Assembly: GCF_017315705.1 (NCBI RefSeq)
Contig: NZ_JAFLRF010000016.1
Coordinates: 1-64,000, forward strand
DNA length: 64,000 nt
Direction: 5' to 3'
Origin: Trinickia mobilis
GTDB taxonomy: Bacteria; Pseudomonadota; Gammaproteobacteria; Burkholderiales; Burkholderiaceae
Every line of letters begins with the position of its first letter. Position 1 is the first letter of the stretch. Position numbers and translations under genes: made by a program. The notes beneath the pieces are model-generated. The model made no database searches and was not told the DNA's origin. It worked only from the letters and a program-made list of their open reading frames with translations. Below are positions 8,374-16,773 of the stretch, one piece after another.

Positions 8374-8790
8374 CTACACCTCGCTTTTAGATGAGTCGGC
8401 TCGCAGAAATGGCGCTCCGTGAGCAACGTCACCTTGGTAGAACGCCGGGAAACGGTCCAGTTGCCGCTGCGCGTCAGCGGGGTCGATACCGTCTTTCAAA
8501 ACTGCGCTGGAGAAGCCTGTTCGTTCCATCTGGATGAGCTGATCGGCCAGCACATCGCCAGTCGCTCGCAAGTCGCCTTTGAAACGTAGTCGCCGGCGTA
8601 TCAGGTATGCCTGACTGTACGCTCGACCATCCGTGAATTGCGGAAAGTGCAGATCGACACGCTTGGCGTTCTCGATCTCATCCTTGCATGAGACAGGATC
8701 AATGTCATTTGCGAGCACCAACACGAGTTCGCTGGAATCTAGCGCATGGTCGAAGGACGTCAAAAGTCTGATGCGTGTCGGGCTAGTCAT
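8374..8790 (-). CDS. DUF934 family protein (sulfur/nitrogen assimilation partner)
   Basis: 138 aa. The DUF934 core is visible at residues 45-125: LHFPQFTDGRAYSQAYLIRR, LRATGDVLADQLIQMERTGF and RFPAFYQGDV. The family is found directly after siroheme nitrite/sulfite reductase genes in beta-proteobacteria; its biochemical role is not established. The start is the ATG at 8790, which overlaps the reductase stop codon (ATGA), so translation is coupled. Upstream in-frame codons belong to the reductase region and are not used. In the usual operon cysH and cysDN follow; here the next sequence downstream is debris. Confidence 0.85.
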   Translation of the reverse strand: MTSPTRIRLLTSFDHALDSSELVLVLANDIDPVSCKDEIENAKRVDLHFPQFTDGRAYSQAYLIRRRLRFKGDLRATGDVLADQLIQMERTGFSSAVLKDGIDPADAQRQLDRFPAFYQGDVAHGAPFLRADSSKSEV

Positions 8791-10577
8791 GCTGTCTTCT
8801 CTGTTATCGAGCGAGCGCTGTTCGCCGCGGCCTTGAACGGATCCGGTCCAACGCGCCGAACCGTTTGAATGAAGGACTCGCGCCGTGTGCTTGAATCTGC
8901 CCGGATATCCAGATAGGTTGAAAGTATCGCCTCGATTACTTCGGGGACCTCGTGCGCCGCGAACGATGGGCCGATTACTTTTCCCGGCTGGGTAGGACCA
9001 CTCGCCAGGGAGCCATCGGAACCGCCGAGCGTCACCTGGTACCATTCCTGGCCGTCCTTGTCGACGCCGAGAATCCCAATGTGGCCGCTGTGGTGATGAC
9101 CACACGAATTGATGCAGCCGCTGATGTGCAGGTCGATTTCCCCGATGTCATTGAGTTCATCCAGGTCCTGGTAACGCTCGGTGATAGCCTGCGCGATCGG
9201 AAGCGACCGTGCATTGGCGAGCGCGCAAAAATCTCCTCCGGGGCACGAGATCATGTCTGTTAGCAGGTGTACGTTGGCGCTGGCAAGTCGCGCGCTGCGG
9301 GCCGCTTCCCATAGTGGGAGAAGATCGTTCGCGTGAACCCACGGCAGCACGATGTTCTGTGTATGCGTGACGCGCGCTTCTCCGGCGGAGAAGCGGTCGA
9401 CGAGATCAGCCACGAGGTCGAGCTGATCGGCCGACGCGTCGCCAGGTGCCTGAAGCAGGCGCTTGAACGACAGCGTCACGATCCGCATCGACGGATCCTT
9501 ATGAGGCGCGACGCTGCGTTCCAGCCAGCGCTGGAGCTGGGGTGTCTGAGCCGCGGTCGCGTGCAGCGCCGCTGCCACCTGCGGATCCACCGGACGACCG
9601 GAAGCGGCGCGCGCAGGCGCAACGAAATACGCGCTGACCCGGTCGAGTTCCGCTTGCGGAATGGTGTGGGGGCCGCCGTCGTGTTCGACAATCTGGCGAA
9701 ACTCTGCTTCGACCTCGTCGATGTAGCGTTGACCCTCAGCCTTTACGAGAATCTTGATCCGCGCTTTGTACTTGTTGTCTCGGCGACCGTATTGGTTGTA
9801 TACGCGCACCACCGCCTCGATGTAATTCATGATGTGCCGCCAGGGCAGAAATTCCCGCAGCACCGTACCGATCACAGGCGTGCGACCCATCCCGCCGCCG
9901 ACGGTGACGCGAAAACCCAGTTCGCCGTTGTGCCCGTACCGCAGGCAAAGCCCGACGTCATGCCATTCTGTGGCCGCACGGTCTTCACTGGCGCCGGAAA
10001 TCGCGATCTTGAACTTGCGAGGCAGGAATGCAAATTCAGGGTGCAGCGTAGTCCACTGGCGCATGATTTCGGCGAATGGACGCGGATCCTCAATTTCGTC
10101 GGGTGCGACACCAGCGCGTTCATCGCAGGAGATATTGCGGATACAGTTTCCGCTTGTCTGGATGCCATGCATGTTGACTGTCGCGAGCAGGTCCATAACA
10201 TCGGCCGCTTTCGACAACGGAATCCAGTTGAACTGAACATTGGTGCGTGTTGTGAAATGGGCGTGATGCGTTGGCAGGTGCACAGTGCCCAGTTTGCTCT
10301 GCGCTTCCAGCGCCGTGCGGTAGACGTCTGCCTCAGGCTCGTCGTACTCTCGCGCTACGCGCGCCAGCGCGCGAAGCTGTGCGCTCGATAATTCTCCATA
10401 CGGAACAGCGACGCGCAGCATGGGGGCATGCCGCTGCACATACCAGCCGTTTTGCAGGCGCAGCGGGCGGAACTCGTCTTCGCTCAGCTTGCCATCTTGC
10501 CAGCGTTCGATCTGGTCGCGAAACTGCGCGGCACGGCTCAGCAGGAACGCCTTATCAAATTCGTTGTATTCGTACAT
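8787..10577 (-). CDS. cysI: Nitrite/sulfite reductase hemoprotein (siroheme, 4Fe-4S)
   Basis: 596-aa assimilatory sulfite (or nitrite) reductase catalysing six-electron reduction at a coupled siroheme/[4Fe-4S] centre in the cytoplasm. Both ferredoxin-like half domains are visible: HHAHFTTRTNVQFNW near residue 105 and THTQNIVLPWVH near 415. The siroheme-binding region GNCIRNISCD is near 142. The cluster cysteines are CPGGDFC (about 445-451) and CINSC (about 486-490). The protein ends at a TGA shared with the ATG of the DUF934 gene. Paralogues serve sulfite or nitrite; the DUF934 partner favours the cysteine pathway. It lies apart from cysH, cysD and cysN. Confidence 0.9.
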   Translation of the reverse strand: MYEYNEFDKAFLLSRAAQFRDQIERWQDGKLSEDEFRPLRLQNGWYVQRHAPMLRVAVPYGELSSAQLRALARVAREYDEPEADVYRTALEAQSKLGTVHLPTHHAHFTTRTNVQFNWIPLSKAADVMDLLATVNMHGIQTSGNCIRNISCDERAGVAPDEIEDPRPFAEIMRQWTTLHPEFAFLPRKFKIAISGASEDRAATEWHDVGLCLRYGHNGELGFRVTVGGGMGRTPVIGTVLREFLPWRHIMNYIEAVVRVYNQYGRRDNKYKARIKILVKAEGQRYIDEVEAEFRQIVEHDGGPHTIPQAELDRVSAYFVAPARAASGRPVDPQVAAALHATAAQTPQLQRWLERSVAPHKDPSMRIVTLSFKRLLQAPGDASADQLDLVADLVDRFSAGEARVTHTQNIVLPWVHANDLLPLWEAARSARLASANVHLLTDMISCPGGDFCALANARSLPIAQAITERYQDLDELNDIGEIDLHISGCINSCGHHHSGHIGILGVDKDGQEWYQVTLGGSDGSLASGPTQPGKVIGPSFAAHEVPEVIEAILSTYLDIRADSSTRRESFIQTVRRVGPDPFKAAANSARSITEKTA

Positions 10578-11249
10578 GGTCGATATGGAAAGCGGTTCTG
10601 GCTCTTCAGGCCTTGATCATCTGGAGCATGATGCGGCGGCGCGGAAGCTGCATGCTTGGGCGCAACCTGATGACCGCCGCCTCGGTGCAGCAGGCTTTGG
10701 CATCGCCTGGCCAGTCGCCGTCTCTTTCCCGAAAGCAGGCGAAAGGGTGTCGAGTGGAGGGCTTAGGTCATCACGATGGCATCCGCCCGTCAGGTCTGCC
10801 GCGGCAGACGCCATGCCGGCTACCTGAGTAAAAAGCACTTCAATGCGCTAACGACAATAATGTGAGGCAGTCTTTGCTGCAAGAAGCAGCTACCGTCTGA
10901 AACGTGGTGGCAGTTAAGAACGTTTTAGGCGGCCGAATCACTGTCGTCCGGGCAAGGCCGGTCCTGCCTACCGGGGTACAGGAAAGGGGCTCAGCCCGCA
11001 GCGGTCGTTAGATGCCGGCATTTTTGGAATCATTCGACGCAGGTTTCCCGGTGGATCCGAGGAAATCGCCATCTGCATCTTGGCGCGACCAGACAATCCC
11101 GGACAGGGAAGGGCACGCAATCAGATCCTGCAAGCGCGACTGCTCCGCTTGAATATTTGCCAGCTGCTTCTGTGCGAAACTTTGCGCGATGACTAATATC
11201 GGGGGGTCACACCGTAGGATTCACGCTGCTAAACTGATCGAGGTACGCC
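10578..11249. other. Intergenic region with a possible gene remnant
   Basis: Holds the upstream region of the reductase operon. On the minus strand between about 11008 and 11220 there is an open stretch of about 70 codons without ATG, GTG or TTG. Its translation contains SFAQKQLANIQAEQSRLQDL and ends KNAGI-stop, which looks protein-like. It may be the decayed C-terminal end of a lost gene; no family was recognised. No RNA gene is visible. Confidence 0.3.
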
Positions 11250-11438
11250 ATGATTTTTCTGAGAATGCTACGAATCGTATTCTGGAGCTTCTTCGGCGTT
11301 CGAAAAGCGGCATCACATGAGGCCGATATGGCCTCGGTGAAACCGGTGTTCTTGCCGCTAGTCGCAGTCGGACTCGCGGTGTGCTTTGCTAGTCTGCTAA
11401 TTTGCATCGCGATATTGGCTTCGACGGCCGGTCGCTGA
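11250..11438 (+). CDS. DUF2970 family small membrane protein
   Basis: 62-aa protein matching the DUF2970 pattern: an N-terminal RIVFWSFFGVRKAASHEADMAS, then KPVFLPLVAVGLAV leading into one hydrophobic helix (about residues 33-57). GAGG precedes the ATG at good distance. DUF2970 peptides are common in beta-proteobacteria and have no known function; a single-pass inner-membrane location is likely. It is convergent with the MocR-type gene, with 35 bp between the stops. Confidence 0.75.
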   Translation: MIFLRMLRIVFWSFFGVRKAASHEADMASVKPVFLPLVAVGLAVCFASLLICIAILASTAGR

Positions 11439-11473
11439 AGCACGCCTTCTGGTGTGGGTCGCCCCACCAGGTT

Positions 11474-12901
11474 TCAGGTTGCGCGGCGCACTGACGGGTG
11501 CACAAGCAACGTACCCAAGGAACGCATCGCGTCGTCAATATGAGGGGTCCAAGGATGCCCGTAGTTCAGGCGAATGCAATTCTCGAACGCATGGGTGGCT
11601 GAAAAAATCGGCCCGGGAGCAAGGCTGATACCGCGCTCGATCGCAAGGCGGTGAAGTTCCATCGCATCGATGGGTTCCGGGAACTCAAGCCAGATGAAAT
11701 ATCCTCCGGTTGGATGCGCCCTCCGCACGCCTTGAGGCATCCATCGGCGGATCGAGGTCTCCATCTCTCGCAACTGCGCACGCAATGCGTTTCGGACTTT
11801 TCTTAGGTGTCGATCATAACCACCGTGTTGAAGGTAATCGGCAATGCCGGCTTGAACCGGAATGCTGGCCGACAACGTTGTCATCAGTTTTAGTTTTTGT
11901 ACCCGGTCGGTGAAGCGGCCAGCAGAGGCCCAACCGATCCGGTAGCCGGGAGCAAGGGTCTTGGAAAATGATCCGCAATGCATGACGAGGCCTTTGTGAT
12001 CAAAAGCCAACGCAGGTAGCGGATATTCCGCCTGGAAATGCAACTCGCCGTAGACGTCGTCCTCGATCAGCGGGATTTCATGTTTCGCGAGCAATTCGAC
12101 CAGCGCTTTCTTCTTCTCGAGTGAAAGTGTGACGCCGGTGGGATTCTGGAAGTTCGTCATGAACCAGCAGGCCCGGATCGGATGCTTGTCCAATGCAGCG
12201 GAAAGCGCATCGAGGTCGAGGCCGGTTACCGGATCGACCGGAATCTCGACAGCGCGCAGATCGAGGCGCTCGATCGCTTGAAGGGCTGCGTAAAAGCCGG
12301 GCGACTCCACGGCGACGACGTCACCTGGACGCGTCACGGCCGTGAGACAAAGATTCAGCGCTTCAAGAGCACCGTTTGTCACGACGATCTCCTCCATGGG
12401 CTGCGAGATGCCCATGCCCATGTAGCGAAGCGCGATCTGCCGTCGCAGATGCTCGTTGCCTGGTGGCAAATCGACGACCGTGCTCCATGGGCTGATGAGG
12501 CGTGCGGCATGCGCGAGCGACTTCGCAAGTCTTGGCAAAGGGAAGAGGTGCGGTGAGGGGAAGGCGGATCCAAGCGGCACGATTCCAGGGCGTTTTGCGG
12601 CATCGAGTACCGAGAAAACCAGGTCGCTGATGTCCACCTTGCTGGTTTCAGCCGGCGAGGGAGCGCGATGTCGCGACCCGCTGTCGATACCCGCGCCGGG
12701 TGCGACGTAATAGCCTGAGCGTTCCTGAGCCCGGACGAGACCCCATTCTTCGAGCAGGTAGTATGCCCGTGATGCAGTTGATTGGCTGACGCCGTGCTGT
12801 GCGATCACCTGACGCAAGGAGGGCATACGCGAGCCAATGGCAATGCTGCCCGAACGAATTTCCTCAGCCATTGCGCTTGCAAGTGATTCGTACCGTGTCA
12901 T
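11474..12901 (-). CDS. MocR/PdxR-type GntR regulator with aminotransferase domain
   Basis: 475 aa. Residues 1-75 form a GntR winged helix (IAIGSRMPSLRQVIAQHGVSQSTASRAYYLLEEWGLV). From about 105 on lies a fold-type I aminotransferase domain with NFQNPTGVTLS near 250 and the PLP-lysine segment CGSFSKTLAPGYRIGW near 310-325. MocR proteins sense PLP and/or an amino compound and usually control a divergent gene; none is apparent, only a 37-codon open frame overlapping its start. A GntR fused to an aminotransferase domain is diagnostic of the subfamily; the regulated pathway is unknown. Confidence 0.9.
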   Translation of the reverse strand: MTRYESLASAMAEEIRSGSIAIGSRMPSLRQVIAQHGVSQSTASRAYYLLEEWGLVRAQERSGYYVAPGAGIDSGSRHRAPSPAETSKVDISDLVFSVLDAAKRPGIVPLGSAFPSPHLFPLPRLAKSLAHAARLISPWSTVVDLPPGNEHLRRQIALRYMGMGISQPMEEIVVTNGALEALNLCLTAVTRPGDVVAVESPGFYAALQAIERLDLRAVEIPVDPVTGLDLDALSAALDKHPIRACWFMTNFQNPTGVTLSLEKKKALVELLAKHEIPLIEDDVYGELHFQAEYPLPALAFDHKGLVMHCGSFSKTLAPGYRIGWASAGRFTDRVQKLKLMTTLSASIPVQAGIADYLQHGGYDRHLRKVRNALRAQLREMETSIRRWMPQGVRRAHPTGGYFIWLEFPEPIDAMELHRLAIERGISLAPGPIFSATHAFENCIRLNYGHPWTPHIDDAMRSLGTLLVHPSVRRAT

Positions 12902-13011
12902 TGGCCTTCCTCGTCCTCGTTCGCAAGAACTGCTGCGATAAAAGAATTCCGATCTGCTGCTTTGGAAACTGACTTCATTTTCTTATGCTTCGTAGCAGAT
13001 GAAAAGGTCAT
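12898..13011 (-). CDS. Possible 37-aa leader ORF overlapping the MocR start
   Basis: ATG at 13011 preceded by a strong but very close AGGAGG (2-base spacing). The peptide starts MTFSSATKHKKMKSVSKAAD and ends NEDEEGQ. Its stop overlaps the MocR ATG (ATGA), which would allow translational coupling. It could be a regulatory leader peptide, the tail of a decayed gene, or chance; no family resemblance. Confidence 0.22.
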   Translation of the reverse strand: MTFSSATKHKKMKSVSKAADRNSFIAAVLANEDEEGQ

Positions 13012-13353
13012 TCCCTCCTCATTGTGACGGTGCTGAACATGCGTGCGCCTGGCATGACGCTCATGAAGACGCCGATGTTCGTGTGGACCTGGTTCACTAC
13101 GGCGTTCCCCGACGGTCGAATAAACAGCCTGTGTCCATTCGGCAAGCCCGATGTCAGGGCACGCGGGGAATCCACGTGCAGGTCGGCTTCCTCGAAAGAC
13201 CTGCGAGACCAGGTCCCCCCAGGCCGGTGGGGTATACGTTTGGCACTCCGCAAGACTAGTTCCGCCACGAGTGTCTTGATCTCCGCTTCCACAAGACGGT
13301 TCACGCGCTGCCACGAGTCAAGCGGCCGCGGCGCATGTCAGTGGGCGCCGCTC
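13012..13353. other. No recognisable gene
   Basis: Between the MocR gene and the DHA2 exporter. A 98-codon minus-strand frame (13008-13304, beginning MNRLVEAEIKTLVAELVLRS) is open, has no convincing ribosome-binding site and matches nothing I recognise. It may be a decayed gene. Confidence 0.35.
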
Positions 13354-14874
13354 TCAGGAAGCGTCCTGCCTCCGCGAGCCACCCCGCACGCTCTGACCGG
13401 CGTCGTGCGCCATCCGCCAGTAGCCCCACATCGACACCAGCGTGACCAACCCGGCGCCGAGAAAGGCCATGCGGAAGTCGTCCAGCGTGAAGACATGGCC
13501 GGACAACTCGCCGTTGAACACCGCTGCGCCGCGCAAGGCCACCGCGCCGAAGGCGATGCCGAGGCCGATCGTCATTTGCGCCGCCGCGCTCCAAAGCGTG
13601 CTGGCTGCGTTCATCTGGGGCTGGGCGACGTCCGCGTAGGCGAGGGTGGCGAGCGTCGCGAACTGCATCGAGCGCGCCACGCCGTAGACGAACACCACGA
13701 TCAGCACCCACGCGAGCGGCGACTCCGGCGTCAGCAGGCCGCAGGCGATCGTGAAGACGCCTGCGACCGCGACATCGACTATCGACACCACACGGAAGCC
13801 GTGGCGTTGCAGGATGCGGGTGGTCAACGCCTTCATGCCGAGGTTGCCGAGCGCGCTGGCGAGGAGCAACAGCCCCGACTTGAATGCCGACAGGCCGAAG
13901 CCGATCTGGAACAGCAGCGGCATCAGATACGGCACCGCGTTGATGCCGATGCGGGTGAACGAGCCGGTCCCGATGGTCACCGCGAAGGTCGGGATCTTGA
14001 GCGTCGACACGTCGATCAGCGGGTGAGGATGACGCTGCGCGTGCCGGAACGCGACCAAGCCGAGCACGAGCCCCGCCGCCACGAAGGCGCCTGCCGCCCA
14101 CGGATTCTCACCGGGCTGGCTGGCGAGTTCGGCGCCGTACAGGATCGAGGTGAGGGTAGCGCCGCTCAGCAGCAGGCCGACGAAGTCGAGCGGCCGGCGT
14201 TCGCTGCCGCGCAGGTTCGGCACCAGTGCGACGACCACGGCCATCACGGCGATACCGAACGGCACGTTCAGCAGAAAGATCCAGCGCCAGTTCGCGTAGG
14301 TCGTGATGAAGCCGCCCACCGGCGGCCCGACCACCGGCGCGACAGTCGCCGGCCACGTGATGGTTGAAATGGCATGCATCAGGCGGCTTTTCTCGGTGCT
14401 GCGCACCACGATAAGGCGGCCCACCGGCACCATCATCGCCCCGCCTATACCCTGCAGCAGGCGCGCGGCGGTGAACTCCATCACGTTTTGCGACATCCCG
14501 CACAACACTGAGGCCAGCGTGAACACGGCAATTGCGCTAAAGAACACCGTGCGGGAACCGCACCGGTCGGCGACCCAGCCGCTCACCGGAATGAAAATCG
14601 CCAGCGCCAGCATATAGGCGGTCATGCCGAGACTCAGGCTGTTCGGACCCACGCCGAACGAGTGCGCCATCTGCGGCAGGGCCGTGGCGATCACCGTGGT
14701 GTCGAGGTACTCCATGAAGAAGGTCGCCGCGACGATGTAGGGCAACCAGCCGATGAAGGACGGGCGTGCTTGAGCGTCGTCCATCGCGCCCCCGTCGAGC
14801 GAGCGGCCTGTCGAGGCGCGTGCGCGGGCCTGGTCAAACGGCTCATGCGCGTCATGATGTTGGCGTCGATTCAT
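13354..14874 (-). CDS. DHA2-family (EmrB/QacA) 14-TM MFS exporter
   Basis: 506-aa proton-driven drug exporter of the inner membrane. The DHA2 signature is visible in helix 1 (FFMEYLDTTVIATALPQMA), in WVADRCGSRTVFF between helices 2 and 3, and in motif C of helix 5 (APVVGPPVGGFIT). There are about 14 hydrophobic segments. The first 30 residues are polar and atypical, so the ATG at 14784 (MDDAQARPSF) is an equally likely start. No EmrA-type periplasmic adaptor is adjacent. The gene lies 9 bp beyond the YdcZ-family gene on the same strand, suggesting co-transcription. The substrate is unknown. Confidence 0.9.
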   Translation of the reverse strand: MNRRQHHDAHEPFDQARARASTGRSLDGGAMDDAQARPSFIGWLPYIVAATFFMEYLDTTVIATALPQMAHSFGVGPNSLSLGMTAYMLALAIFIPVSGWVADRCGSRTVFFSAIAVFTLASVLCGMSQNVMEFTAARLLQGIGGAMMVPVGRLIVVRSTEKSRLMHAISTITWPATVAPVVGPPVGGFITTYANWRWIFLLNVPFGIAVMAVVVALVPNLRGSERRPLDFVGLLLSGATLTSILYGAELASQPGENPWAAGAFVAAGLVLGLVAFRHAQRHPHPLIDVSTLKIPTFAVTIGTGSFTRIGINAVPYLMPLLFQIGFGLSAFKSGLLLLASALGNLGMKALTTRILQRHGFRVVSIVDVAVAGVFTIACGLLTPESPLAWVLIVVFVYGVARSMQFATLATLAYADVAQPQMNAASTLWSAAAQMTIGLGIAFGAVALRGAAVFNGELSGHVFTLDDFRMAFLGAGLVTLVSMWGYWRMAHDAGQSVRGGSRRQDAS

Positions 14875-14883
14875 GCTGCTCTT

Positions 14884-15330
14884 TTACCGCCGGATGAGGA
14901 CACAACCCGCGACCAGGAGTGCGGTCCCAATGAGGCGAGGAAGATCAATCGGGTGTTCGGGGAGGCCCAACCATCCGAAATGGTCGATCGTCACCGATGC
15001 GAGCATCTGACCGGTCACGAGCAGGACGATAAAGGTCGCAGCCCCGAGCTTGGGGATCAGGAAAATGGCAAGGGCGATGAAGATTGCGCCGAACAGCCCA
15101 CCGCTGAATGCCCACCAGGGGATGCGCCCCGCTACGGCCACCGAAGGGATGGGATCGCGCAGAGCAAGCGCGAGCAGCGCCATGCAGGCGACCCCGACGA
15201 AGTAGCTCACGAAGCCCGACCAGGCGGCCGAGTTCAGGGCCACGCGCAGGCTTGCGTTCAGTACCTGCTGAACAGCCACGCTGGCCCCGGCCAGAATGGT
15301 GAGGGTCGAAAAGAAGAGCACGTTGGGCAT
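14884..15330 (-). CDS. YdcZ/DUF606-family DMT transporter
   Basis: 148 aa with five hydrophobic segments. Family marks are GASVAVQQVLNASLR in helix 1, WAFSGGLFGAIFIALAIFLIP, and LLVTGQMLASVTIDHFGWLG near the end. Half-length DMT proteins of this type form dimers; substrates are unknown. I chose the ATG at 15330 because AAAGG lies just before it; a GTG at 15357 would add nine residues. The gene is divergent from the LysR gene at 15426, which probably regulates it together with the downstream DHA2 exporter. Confidence 0.82.
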   Translation of the reverse strand: MPNVLFFSTLTILAGASVAVQQVLNASLRVALNSAAWSGFVSYFVGVACMALLALALRDPIPSVAVAGRIPWWAFSGGLFGAIFIALAIFLIPKLGAATFIVLLVTGQMLASVTIDHFGWLGLPEHPIDLPRLIGTALLVAGCVLIRR

Positions 15331-15425
15331 GGGCGTTACCTTTCCCGGATTCGCCACTGCGATTTGACGGTACGCTGGTCCATGCTGTCAAATGCCGGGA
15401 ATCACCGTTTCCATGCAAATGAGGC

Positions 15426-16334
15426 ATGATGAACCCGGCCCATATCGACCTGTTTCGTGCCGTGATGCGTCACGGCGGGATGACGAGAGCAGCGCAAGCG
15501 CTTGGCATCGGCCAGCCGCATGTCAGTCGCGCGATTGCGCAGCTCGAAGCGGACCTTGGCTTTGCGCTATTTGTACGAGGGCATGGAAGCGCATTGCCGA
15601 CAAAGGAGGGAGAAGCCTTCTCGCGCGAAGTCGAGCGGACCTATGCCGGGCTCGATCAGCTTCGGCAGGCGGGGCGCCAGATACGGGAAATAGGAGCCGG
15701 GTTGCTGCGTGTGGCGTGCCAGCCATCGCTAGCCTCCCGGTTCGTGCCGCGCGCCATCCGACAGTTAGGTTTGGCTAGTCCCGGAGTGCGTGTCTCGCTT
15801 CACGTGCCAAGCCCCGACACGATCTGGTCATGGGCGTCGACCGGGCAGTGCGACATTGGCCTCGTGCGGCCGCGCTCCGGCTACACCGGAGTCGAGTGCG
15901 AATCCTTCCTCACGGTCGACGCGGTCTGTGCGCTGCCGCGGCGGCACGCGTTGGCTCGCAAACGGACCATCGCCGTGTCCGATCTTGTGGGCGTCCCTTT
16001 GATCGCGGGTGCCCCGGGGGTTTTTCAGCAGGCGATCGAGGAGTCATTTGCACGCGCGGGCATTGAGCCACGCTTTGTCCTGATGGCGCAGTACACGGCA
16101 GCGCGGTGCGGCCTTGTGGCCGAAGGGCTGGGACTCGCCATTGTCGACCCGCTGCCAGCCCGCGAATTGACCGGTTTGCCCATCGTGCTGCGGCCCTTTC
16201 AGCCTTGTTTGCCCATTGAGACGATGCTTATCCGGCCGGGCGGGAGGCCGCCTGACAGCCTCGCAGCCCGCTTCATCGATCTTCTGAAGGCCGAACGCGA
16301 CGCCGTGATGTCAAAATCCATCGACTCTCGCTGA
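15426..16334 (+). CDS. LysR-family transcriptional regulator
   Basis: 302 aa. The N-terminal winged helix (residues 3-62) contains FRAVMRHGGMTRAAQALGIG and QPHVSRAIAQLEADLGFALF, followed by the periplasmic-binding-like effector domain (about 90-295). The 95-bp gap to the divergent YdcZ-family gene is the usual LysR operator region. ATG 15426 and ATG 15429 are both possible. It resembles regulators of amino-acid or opine uptake and catabolism, but the inducer cannot be inferred. Confidence 0.88.
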   Translation: MMNPAHIDLFRAVMRHGGMTRAAQALGIGQPHVSRAIAQLEADLGFALFVRGHGSALPTKEGEAFSREVERTYAGLDQLRQAGRQIREIGAGLLRVACQPSLASRFVPRAIRQLGLASPGVRVSLHVPSPDTIWSWASTGQCDIGLVRPRSGYTGVECESFLTVDAVCALPRRHALARKRTIAVSDLVGVPLIAGAPGVFQQAIEESFARAGIEPRFVLMAQYTAARCGLVAEGLGLAIVDPLPARELTGLPIVLRPFQPCLPIETMLIRPGGRPPDSLAARFIDLLKAERDAVMSKSIDSR

Positions 16335-16570
16335 AGCGCGCTACCCGTGCATCGAATCGACAGCGGGGGCCGAGGCTCAATCCACCTAGGGTTAAAGCTC
16401 GGTCTGTCGATTCGGGCAATTTCGAAACGTCACCGTGCGAATCCTAAAGCACGCCCGGACGAGCCGCGACACCATCGTCGAAGTCAACCCGAGGCCGCCC
16501 GCCCACGTGCCTGCAATCTGACGCAGCGCCACACGGGCTGAGAGCGACGCGCGATCACAGGAGACGCATC

Positions 16571-16773
16571 ATGAACTACCCCCACGCTCACTACCGTTCG
16601 CTGTCGACCGGAGTTAGCGCTTTAGCGCTTACTCCGGTCCCATGCAAAGCGCCCCCCGAGGGGGCCGATGCCGTCCACGGCCGGCTTTGCGAAGCCGGCC
16701 GGCTGCGCAGGCGCGGAGCGGTGCTCCGCGAATTCCCTGCTACGCCCCTCGGGGCGGCCCAGCGGGAGGCATC
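16571..16773 (+). repeat. Dispersed intergenic repeat, copy A (upstream of poxB)
   Basis: Composite element. A CCCCACGCTCACTA-type start leads to CGTTCGCTG, then a near-perfect 14+14-bp hairpin with a 2-base loop (16608-16637), CATGCAAAG, a C-run/G-run block, and finally a GGGCGGCCCAGCGGGAGGCATC end that touches the poxB ATG. Two related copies lie at 43159-43254 and 43255-43334 in reverse orientation. It also contains a second palindrome, GGCCGGCTTTGCGAAGCCGGCC broken into arms around 16677-16702. Similar elements are scattered in Burkholderia-type genomes. The 236 bp between the LysR gene and this repeat hold no gene. Confidence 0.75.

Noticed and set aside
10838-11010. tRNA or small RNA gene in the gap before the sulfite reductase operon
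   Set aside because: No cloverleaf, no TTCGANNC arm and no terminator could be found.
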